Origin: G963664585 sp963664585
GTDB lineage: Bacteria; Bacillota; Clostridia; Oscillospirales; Ruminococcaceae
Direction: 5' to 3'
Length of the DNA stretch: 64,000 bases
NCBI GenBank assembly: GCA_963664585.2
Contig: CAXXEO010000014.1
Span: forward strand, 310,001-374,000
Part shown: positions 57,846 through 64,000 of the stretch, piece by piece
How the letters are laid out: the number at the start of each line of letters is the position of its first letter
Position numbering within the stretch: the first letter of the stretch is position 1
Translations under genes and position numbers: made by a program
Notes under the pieces: generated by a model
What the model saw: only the letters and a program-made list of their open reading frames with translations
The model's database searches: none
Told to the model about the DNA's origin: nothing

Positions 57846-58280
57846 ATGGATAACAATAATATCAATTGGGTCAGAAACAAAATATTTGATCAAAGCCAGT
57901 CACGCCAGCCGTCAGGTTCTGTGATGCCGGACCGGTCCTCTGTAAACACTACCCCATCCCCCCCTGTAAATACTGCGCCTTCTTTTTCACCTAATGCGGC
58001 ACCGCCTCCCACGAGACAAATCAACATTGTAGCATCTACTCCCTCACAGAATCAGCAGGGACCGCCACCCGTTATGGACAGATTATACATACCCGGTTAC
58101 TTATCGGAGCACATTGGTCAGAATGTTAGAGCGGAATTTATCATTGGCACAAATCAATTTGTAGATAAAGCAGGTAAAATCGTCGAGGTAGGTGTAAACT
58201 TTTTTGTATTGGAAGACCTTTTCACACGTGCACACATAATGTGTGATCTATATTCGGTTAAATTTGTAACCACTTTATAA
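57846..58280 (+). CDS. GerQ-like spore coat protein
   Basis: 144 residues. A Pro/Ser/Asn/Gln-rich N-terminal half (about 15-75) is followed by a compact C-terminal domain (YIPGYLSEHIGQNVRAEF, GKIVEVGVNFFVLED, MCDLYSVKFV) that resembles GerQ, the coat protein needed to localise CwlJ in Bacillus. Position after cwlJ supports this. GAGGTG precedes the ATG. Identification rests on domain resemblance and synteny. Confidence 0.75.
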   Translation: MDNNNINWVRNKIFDQSQSRQPSGSVMPDRSSVNTTPSPPVNTAPSFSPNAAPPPTRQINIVASTPSQNQQGPPPVMDRLYIPGYLSEHIGQNVRAEFIIGTNQFVDKAGKIVEVGVNFFVLEDLFTRAHIMCDLYSVKFVTTL

Positions 58281-59059
58281 AGAAACAACAAAGTTATAAT
58301 TCTCTCCAGTTTTGTGGCTGTGTTTGGCACTTGATGTGGGTCAAAAGTGTCTAAGTCTAAGCATTAGTCATAAGCTTTTATAATCAGGTTTTCGTTTTCC
58401 CACATCAGGTGAGAAATGAGAACCTGATTAATGCTTATTTAATTTGAAAACAGGTCGATATTGATATTGGAACAAATGCTGCCACCATTATGAAAAAGCT
58501 GGACATGCAGTTAGCATTTTATGGAGGAAAAAGAGACGTTTCGTTTGAAATTACTATTAATCAATAGCAATTTGACTTTTTATACTAAAATATTATTGTA
58601 ATATACAATAATAATAAGACAGGGCTCAAACGAAAAATCGCTTGTTTGGACCTTGACTTTAGGAGCCATTCGATATAGTTTTGTTTATGCGCAACCATAT
58701 GAGTTAAGCGCCTGAAAAGAATCAGCTTGCGATTGTAATACTATGTTTGACAAAAATGCAAAGACTGGGCTGGCAGAATCAAAAATACAGCCTTAGAAGG
58801 GAATCTGATTAGAAATACTGTGTAAAAATAAACAAAATTAAATATAAAATATTGTTTAATATTGAATAACAATATTTTAGCATTTTTGTAATTTAATTCA
58901 AATTCATAAAACTGAATAAATCGCTAACTATGCATGGCTCTGAATAGTTATTTTTAAAACAATTGTTGACCTTTTTTGACCTTTGAGATATCCTTGTAAG
59001 AAGGGGAAAATGACGTCATAAAAGAAACGCCGTTTTACCAGGCTGTTTCCGCTCGGCAA
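58281..59059. other. Gene-free stretch before the ATPase operon
   Basis: About 780 bp, AT-rich. It has an imperfect hairpin CAGGTTTTCGTTTTCCC/GAGAACCTG (about 58386-58427) and an AGCAATTT tag (about 58564) like the type B repeat. TTGACC near 58964 may be a -35 for the ATPase operon, but no good -10 pairs with it. No supported gene. Confidence 0.45.
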
Positions 59060-59081
59060 CAAATGAATAATTATTCATTTG
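59060..59081. promoter_or_regulatory. 22-bp perfect palindrome before the ATPase operon
   Basis: CAAATGAATAA/TTATTCATTTG, with outer CGCT...AGCG arms. It lies 45 bp before the first start codon: either a repressor site or the hairpin of a 5' leader. Confidence 0.6.
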
Positions 59082-59126
59082 CGAAGCGTATTGACAGAAA
59101 AAATACAGTAAGGGGGTGATGAATGA

Positions 59127-59435
59127 ATGTCCATTCTTGATTCCATAAAAGAAGCGGAGCAGATGGCACAAAAAATCAAGCAAGATGCAACCTTACAAGT
59201 ACGTGAACTCGTACTTAACACTGAGCAAGAGGCAAATAGCCTTTCAGCCCAAATGATCAGTGACGCCCAGAAAAAAGCGGATGCTTACCTTATTGATGCA
59301 AAAATCCGAGCGGAAGAAAAAACCAAAGGGTTTTTAGCCCAGAAAAGTGCGCAGGACAAGATAACAGCGGCATTGGCGGAAGAAAAATCCGACGCAGCGG
59401 TTCACTACATTGTGGAAAGGATAGATCAGCTTTGA
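59127..59435 (+). CDS. V-type ATPase stalk subunit G/H
   Basis: 102 residues, almost wholly helical and charged (EAEQMAQKIKQDA, QVRELVLNTEQEANSLSAQM), the peripheral-stalk coiled coil that pairs with subunit E. First gene of the operon. AAGGGGGTGAT precedes the ATG. Its stop overlaps the TTG of the next gene. Confidence 0.88.
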   Translation: MSILDSIKEAEQMAQKIKQDATLQVRELVLNTEQEANSLSAQMISDAQKKADAYLIDAKIRAEEKTKGFLAQKSAQDKITAALAEEKSDAAVHYIVERIDQL

Positions 59436-61291
59436 TTGTTCCGATGAAAAAAGCTACTCTGGTTGCTTTTAAGGAAGATAAAGAAGCTTTAATCGTAGCC
59501 TTGCAGCGTTGCGGGGAGCTGATGATTATCCCTCCGCAGAATTCAGAATTTACAGCCGGAAAAAGCGGTGACGACCAAACAGTACAGCGCGCAGATAATA
59601 TGCTTAAATTCATTGCTCGATATCAAGGGAAAAAAAGTTTTTTTGCGCAGCGCCCTGAGATCGATTATCAAAAATTTATGCATGATAATCTAGAAGCGGA
59701 TAAACTGGAGGACGAGATTGAACGCATTGCAAAGGAAATGTCCTTTGTCCAGGGCGAATTAGGCTCACTTAAATCTCAATTGGATCTGTTTATACCGTGG
59801 ATGGATTTAAATATCCCGCTTGATGCATTATCATCCACAAAATGCGTTGAATTCTATACCGGTTATGTAAGCCCCGGTGTCAGCGAAGTGATAAAAGAAA
59901 TCGCCGATAAAAAAGGCGCATTTATTCAACTTCTTGGCATTGCCTCGGAAGGGCGTGCGGTGATGATCGCGTGCCATGTGGACGAAGCGCAAGCAATTAT
60001 GCAAGATATAAAAGCAAGCGGATTTATCGAGGCCAAGCCACCCAAGTCTTCTTTGACAGCGGCCGAAAGTTATCAAAATTGTCAGGTTCTTATTGAAAAA
60101 GCACAGCAAAAAATCATCTCTCTTGACGCTCAGGCTTTAGAATATGCGAAGCGTAAGGAAGAAATTGAAATTATCCATGATCAAAGCCAGGCTCACAACG
60201 AACGTCTCGCAGCCGGGCATGTTGAAACAGATGCTGTCATCTACATTGAAGGCTGGGTCCGCAGCGACAGGATCGACAAGGTGCAAAAAGCAGTGGAGAA
60301 TACCACTCAGGTTTTTGAGCTTACGTTTGCTGATCCCTTGGATGATGAAAAGCCGCCGACGGTGGAAAAAAACAATTGGTTTATCACACCATTCGAAGTC
60401 ATTACAGACATGTTTTCTCGTCCGGACCCCAGAGACGTAGACCCCAACCCAGTTCTGGGGCCATGGTACTGGCTGATATTTGGCATGATGATGGGTGATG
60501 CAGGATATGGCATCGTTATGCTGATCTTTTTCTCACTTTTCAAAAAGGTTAAAAAGCCAAAAGGAGAATTTGGCAAATTGATCGATGTTTTTCAGCTTTC
60601 CAGCATTACGACCTTTATTTGGGGGGTACTATTCGGAAGCTGGTTCGGCGCCACCTGGATGCCCATTTTGATGGTACCGCTCGATGAACCAGTCAATATG
60701 CTGATTTTATGCTTTGTTGTTGGTGCTCTCCATATATTCTCCGGGATGGGGATCAAAATGTACATCCTGATTAAAAGCGGAGATATTGTCGGAGCGCTTC
60801 TGGATCAGCTGACCTGGATTGTGTTGCTGACGGGGCTGGGGCTTATGTTCCTGCCAAAGCTTGCAGGTATCGGAAAAATCATGGCAATTTCATGTGCAGT
60901 GATCATATTTCTTACTGCAGGGCGGGACAAGAAAAGCATTGTTGGTAAGATTGGCGGAGGTTTTTTAAGCCTATACAATATCGTGGGGCCGTGCAGTGAT
61001 ATTATGTCGTACTCACGTATTCTGGCACTCAGCCTTTCCACCGGTGTTGTCGCAATGGTGATGAACCTTTTGGCCGGCATGGTACAGACATCGATATTTG
61101 GATTTTTCTGTTCGCTCTTCATCTATTTTTTTGGACATACCTTCAACTTGGTTATGGGACTTCTGTCAGCGTATGTGCATTCCAGCCGGTTACAGTATAT
61201 AGAATTTTTTGGTAAGTTCTATGAAGGCAACGGTTACGCGTTTACGCCGCTGGCCATCCGTTCCAAGTATGTGGACGTTGTAGACAGATAA
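59432..61291 (+). CDS. ntpI: V-type ATPase membrane subunit I
   Basis: 619 residues (NtpI/a-subunit). Soluble N-terminal stalk half (about 1-330, VPMKKATLVAFKEDKE), then a membrane half with seven to eight segments from GPWYWLIFGMMMGDAGYGIVM. SYSRILALSLSTGVVAMVMN contains the essential arginine; GHTFNLVMGLLSAYVHSSRLQYIEFFGKFYEG closes it. Starts at TTG 59432 overlapping the upstream stop. It carries the ion half-channels. Confidence 0.95.
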   Translation: MIVPMKKATLVAFKEDKEALIVALQRCGELMIIPPQNSEFTAGKSGDDQTVQRADNMLKFIARYQGKKSFFAQRPEIDYQKFMHDNLEADKLEDEIERIAKEMSFVQGELGSLKSQLDLFIPWMDLNIPLDALSSTKCVEFYTGYVSPGVSEVIKEIADKKGAFIQLLGIASEGRAVMIACHVDEAQAIMQDIKASGFIEAKPPKSSLTAAESYQNCQVLIEKAQQKIISLDAQALEYAKRKEEIEIIHDQSQAHNERLAAGHVETDAVIYIEGWVRSDRIDKVQKAVENTTQVFELTFADPLDDEKPPTVEKNNWFITPFEVITDMFSRPDPRDVDPNPVLGPWYWLIFGMMMGDAGYGIVMLIFFSLFKKVKKPKGEFGKLIDVFQLSSITTFIWGVLFGSWFGATWMPILMVPLDEPVNMLILCFVVGALHIFSGMGIKMYILIKSGDIVGALLDQLTWIVLLTGLGLMFLPKLAGIGKIMAISCAVIIFLTAGRDKKSIVGKIGGGFLSLYNIVGPCSDIMSYSRILALSLSTGVVAMVMNLLAGMVQTSIFGFFCSLFIYFFGHTFNLVMGLLSAYVHSSRLQYIEFFGKFYEGNGYAFTPLAIRSKYVDVVDR

Positions 61292-61347
61292 TCATTGGAT
61301 CTTAATATTATTAAAAATATAAAATTAATTATTTGGAGGACATCACT

Positions 61348-61815
61348 ATGGGAACAACTCTTGCTATTATGGGCGCTGCGCTTAGTGCCGCTCTTGCCGG
61401 TATCGGTTCGGCCTGGGGTGTAAAATTGACGGGTGAGGCTGCTGCCGGTGTCGTGACTGAACAGCCTGAGCTTTTCGGTAAGGTGCTTGTTATCGAGGCT
61501 CTGCCGGGTACACAGGGTATTTATGGATTTTTAACAGCCGTTATCATCATGGTTCGTATCGGACTTCTGGGCGGAAACGCTATGAATCTGACAATGAACC
61601 AGGGCTGGGCATTGTTTGCTGCCGCGATGCCTATCGGAATTGTTGGTTTGATTTCTGCCATATTACAGGGTAAAACCGCTGTTGCCGCTATCCATATGTC
61701 GGCCAAACAACCTGATTCATCCGCAAAAGGTATCACCATGACCGCTATGGTCGAAACATACGCGATTCTGGCCTTGCTTATATCGATTCTTTTGGTGTTT
61801 GGTGTTTCGCTGTAA
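61348..61815 (+). CDS. ntpK: V-type ATPase rotor subunit K
   Basis: 155 residues, a duplicated hairpin with four membrane helices. EALPGTQGIYGF in the first hairpin carries the LPGTQ motif that contributes Thr and Gln ligands for Na+ in Enterococcus hirae NtpK. ILQGK and MVETYAILALL supply the further Gln and the essential Glu in the second. This suggests Na+ coupling. ATG 61348 follows TTGGAGGA. Confidence 0.94.
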   Translation: MGTTLAIMGAALSAALAGIGSAWGVKLTGEAAAGVVTEQPELFGKVLVIEALPGTQGIYGFLTAVIIMVRIGLLGGNAMNLTMNQGWALFAAAMPIGIVGLISAILQGKTAVAAIHMSAKQPDSSAKGITMTAMVETYAILALLISILLVFGVSL

Positions 61816-61850
61816 AAACAGCCATCAGAATAGGAAAGCGAGGATACGCT

Positions 61851-62462
61851 GTGGGTGCAGATAAAATATTAGAAAAGATAAAACAGGATGCCATACAGGA
61901 AGCTGCACTGATTGTTGCACAAGGGCAAATGAAAGCAAATGATGTCCGTGAAGCAATTTTGGGAAAAGCTAAAGAAAAAGCGGAAGCGATTGCCGATCAT
62001 GCAAAAAAAGAGGCTGAAGAGCTTGCGCGCAGAAATATACTGATGGCAGAGCTGGAAAGCCGTAAAAATACACTGATTTCCAAGCACGTGGTTCTGGACA
62101 AAGTGTTTGACAAGGCACTTGAAGCACTGGGCAACCTTGACGGCGACCGCTTTGAAAGATTAATCACACGGATTGTTCTGGATTCAGTGAGCACCGGCGA
62201 AGAGACTCTTCGCGTACCTGCAAAAAATATGGATCAGTATACGAAAGGCAATTTGCTTCAGAAGCTCAACGCAGCACTTGTCAAAGAGGGAAGAACGGGC
62301 GCATTAAAGCTTGACGGTACACCGGCAGGTTTTGAAGGCGGCGTTCTGGTCGTCGGCGACGACAGCGACGTGAACGGCTCATTCGAAGCATTGCTGCGCA
62401 CCATACGTGAGCAGTATGAGAGCGAGGTTGCAGCACTTCTGTTTCGGGCGGAGGTGCAATAA
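61851..62462 (+). CDS. ntpE: V-type ATPase stalk subunit E
   Basis: 203 residues. Long N-terminal helix (KILEKIKQDAIQEAALIVAQ...KEAEELARRNILMAELESRK) and a C-terminal globular head (GFEGGVLVVGDDSDVNGSFEALLRTIREQYESEVAALLF), the usual E/G stalk partner. GTG start after GAGGA. The next ATG follows one base after its stop. Confidence 0.93.
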   Translation: MGADKILEKIKQDAIQEAALIVAQGQMKANDVREAILGKAKEKAEAIADHAKKEAEELARRNILMAELESRKNTLISKHVVLDKVFDKALEALGNLDGDRFERLITRIVLDSVSTGEETLRVPAKNMDQYTKGNLLQKLNAALVKEGRTGALKLDGTPAGFEGGVLVVGDDSDVNGSFEALLRTIREQYESEVAALLFRAEVQ

Positions 62463-62463
62463 G

Positions 62464-63426
62464 ATGCCTCAGGATAGTTACCCTTATGCTGTTGGCCGCA
62501 TTAAGGTTTTGGAAACGCGCGCACTGGATCAAAACAAATGGAACAGACTGAAAGAAACTGATTTGCAGGACGGGATAAGAGTCTTAACTGAAACAGGATA
62601 TGGTGCAGGCGTAACCTCTAGGGATGACATCGAGCCTCTCATCAAAGCGGAGCTTGCAACGGTGAGAAGCTTAATCTATGAGATTACACCTAATCCAAAG
62701 CTTACCGATTTGTTTTTACTGCCTGCTGACGCGCATAATTTAAAAACACTGTTAAAAACGCGGATTTTAGGGTTATCGTCCAAAGAACTCCTATTGGAAG
62801 GCGGGCTGTTTTCCATCGAGCTTCTGGAAAAATGCGTTAAAAACAAAGATTATTCCTTTTTGCCGAATGCGTTTACTGAAGAGCTGGATGCAGTGGAAAA
62901 GGCAATGGAACAGGATGGTCCTGATCCTCAGCTTTTGAGCGCCGCGGTAGACCGGGCTGTTTTCCAGCATATTAAGAATGTGCTCAAAAAGAACCGCAAC
63001 GCTTTTCTGCATGATTATTTTACAGCGCAGATCGATTTTACCAACATTCAGAGCCTTGTTCGCGCCCGTTCTTTGAAAATGGAGGCGGACAAACTTAAGA
63101 ACCTTCTGATACCCGGCGGTGAGATCTCATATAAAGATATTTTGGATGCTTTGGAGCTCCCGCTCGAACAGCTGCCAAAAGCTCTGTCAAAGGGTAAAAA
63201 CGGCAGGGCTATCAGTGTGGCGCTGGATGAATTCCTGCTGACAAACCGTTCGAAAGCCCTTGAGAAGCGTATGGAAGAAGCACTGATGGCCATTGCGATG
63301 CGCGACCAGTATGATTCTTTCGGGATTGGCCCTCTTATCGGCTATCTGCTTAGCCGCGAGTCAGAGGCAAAAAAGCTGCGCGTTTTGTTCGCTTCCAAAC
63401 GTACGGGGACAGCGATAAACAGTTAG
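62464..63426 (+). CDS. ntpC: V-type ATPase subunit C
   Basis: 320 residues, the funnel-shaped d/C subunit joining rotor ring and central shaft. YAVGRIKVLETRALDQNKWNRL opens it, NLKTLLKTRILG and HDYFTAQIDFTNIQSLVRARSL are typical, and GPLIGYLLSRESEAKKLRVLF is the usual end. ATG 62464 follows subunit E with a one-base gap, and the GGAGG site is inside ntpE. Confidence 0.93.
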   Translation: MPQDSYPYAVGRIKVLETRALDQNKWNRLKETDLQDGIRVLTETGYGAGVTSRDDIEPLIKAELATVRSLIYEITPNPKLTDLFLLPADAHNLKTLLKTRILGLSSKELLLEGGLFSIELLEKCVKNKDYSFLPNAFTEELDAVEKAMEQDGPDPQLLSAAVDRAVFQHIKNVLKKNRNAFLHDYFTAQIDFTNIQSLVRARSLKMEADKLKNLLIPGGEISYKDILDALELPLEQLPKALSKGKNGRAISVALDEFLLTNRSKALEKRMEEALMAIAMRDQYDSFGIGPLIGYLLSRESEAKKLRVLFASKRTGTAINS

Positions 63427-63564
63427 CTGCTGAAGACACTTAATCTTTTCGGCCGGTCTAGTTTGATAAAAATTATGATGTTCTTCTTTTGTCTACCGGA
63501 GACAGACTGAAGAAGAGAGTATATTCGAAAACACAAGCACGATCATGTCACCGGAGAAATGGCA
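63427..63564. other. Unusually long gap inside the ATPase operon
   Basis: 138 bp between subunit C and F genes where all other junctions are under 60 bp. No clear terminator, promoter or frame beyond 20 codons is seen. Confidence 0.5.
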
Positions 63565-63903
63565 GTGCATATGAGTAATAAAAACGCAATAGCAGCGATT
63601 GGCGACCGTGACTCCGTTATGCTTTTTAATGCACTGGGTGTTAAAACGGTCTATGCCGATACGCCACAGGATACGGAAAAAGCCATCCATAAGTTGGCAC
63701 ACGAAGGATATGCCGTTATCTATATCACAGAGCAAGCCGCTCTCCTTGCACCGGAGGCTATCAAACGCTACAAAACCGAGGCGTTTCCGGCCATCATACC
63801 AATCCCCAGCAGACTTGGCAGCAATGGCCTTGGTATGCAGGGGATACGCGAAAATGTGGAAAAAGCAATCGGAGCGGATATCTTATTTGGGGAAAGAAGG
63901 TAA
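63565..63903 (+). CDS. ntpG: V-type ATPase subunit F
   Basis: 112 residues, Rossmann-like shaft subunit (NtpG/F): AAIGDRDSVMLFNALGVKTVYAD, EGYAVIYITEQAAL, PAIIPIPSRLGSNGLGMQGIRENVEKAIGADIL. GTG 63565 is preferred for its spacing from CCGGAGA; ATG 63559 would be only 2 bases from it. Ten bases precede subunit A. Confidence 0.92.
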   Translation: MHMSNKNAIAAIGDRDSVMLFNALGVKTVYADTPQDTEKAIHKLAHEGYAVIYITEQAALLAPEAIKRYKTEAFPAIIPIPSRLGSNGLGMQGIRENVEKAIGADILFGERR

Positions 63904-63912
63904 GAACAGCCG

Positions 63913-64000
63913 ATGAGTCAAGCTAACAGTAAAGCTTCTGAAGCTGGTGAGACAGTTGGAACAATCGTAAAAGTCGCTGGTCCGCTGATCGTTGCAACCG
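63913..64000 (+). CDS. ntpA: V-type ATPase catalytic subunit A, N-terminus only
   Basis: 29 codons before the window ends: MSQANSKASEAGETVGTIVK followed by VAGPLIVAT. The GTIVKVAGPLIVA stretch is the first beta-strand region of subunit A. The rest lies outside the window. Confidence 0.88.
   Translation, partial: MSQANSKASEAGETVGTIVKVAGPLIVAT

Noticed and set aside
59091..59096. TTGACA as the -35 of the ATPase operon
   Set aside because: A -10 at 17 bp would fall on the ribosome site and start codon of the first gene.

Overview
The window reads as a chromosomal segment of an anaerobic, spore-forming Firmicute of class Clostridia. Evidence seen directly: an alpha/beta small acid-soluble spore protein, a CwlJ-type cortex hydrolase beside a GerQ-like coat protein, a hybrid-cluster (Hcp) operon under a Crp/Fnr-type regulator, a V-type (Na+-type) ATPase operon, a dgt-dnaG-rpoD macromolecular-synthesis operon, strong AGGAGG-type ribosome sites and frequent TTG/GTG starts. 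I cannot name a species.

Layout. 0-7 kb is core housekeeping: end of a phosphosugar mutase, rpmE, a YigZ-type protein, then dgt, dnaG and rpoD, followed by an Rrf2 regulator on a perfect consensus promoter and a candidate structured RNA. 7.5-13.7 kb holds malQ, a GNAT acetyltransferase, a TipA-type MerR regulator with a textbook 19-bp-spacer promoter, an SASP gene, an intact IS30 element and an Ada-like/old-yellow-enzyme gene pair. 14.5-21.3 kb is a nitrosative-stress module: a Crp/Fnr regulator, an IS110 element inserted between it and its probable divergent target, a ferredoxin-like gene, a cupin, hcp and a LysR gene. 21.9-25.3 kb encodes a CoA-transferase, a MaoC-type hydratase and a nitronate monooxygenase/FabK-type flavoprotein. 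26.5-32 kb has tRNA-Gln, a LysM-CAP exported protein, an IS3 element, a tautomerase-like protein, two tandem near-duplicate LysR genes and tRNA-Pro(CGG). 32.3-35.8 kb is an M20 amidohydrolase, creatininase-family amidase and MalY-type PLP enzyme cluster. 36-43 kb is AT-rich and mobile: a GGDEF protein, a frameshifted carbonic anhydrase, a lipoprotein between direct repeats, IS3 and IS200 elements, and tRNA-Pro(GGG). 43.1-47.2 kb is potABCD behind an elaborate structured leader. 47.3-49.6 kb holds small and decaying genes. 49.7-52.2 kb is a four-domain CoA-disulfide-reductase/rhodanese/TusA/DsrE fusion broken by one frameshift. 53.2-58.3 kb has cheC-cheD, an HD protein, a sirtuin and spore germination genes. 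59.1 kb to the end is the V-type ATPase operon, cut within subunit A.

The most striking feature not explained by genes is a 106-bp palindromic repeat found nine times. It has terminal inverted repeats, a GC-rich central hairpin and TATA at both ends, which suggests a MITE inserting at TA. One copy is split by the IS30 element with an apparent AATC target duplication, and two copies supply the stop codon of a neighbouring gene. The best candidate for an undescribed regulatory system is the potA leader (about 43168-43302): three hairpins closed by a shared stem, followed by a mutually exclusive pairing that would hide the potA Shine-Dalgarno sequence. I could not assign it to a known riboswitch class. 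All calls come from reading the sequence by eye; no database search or folding program was run.
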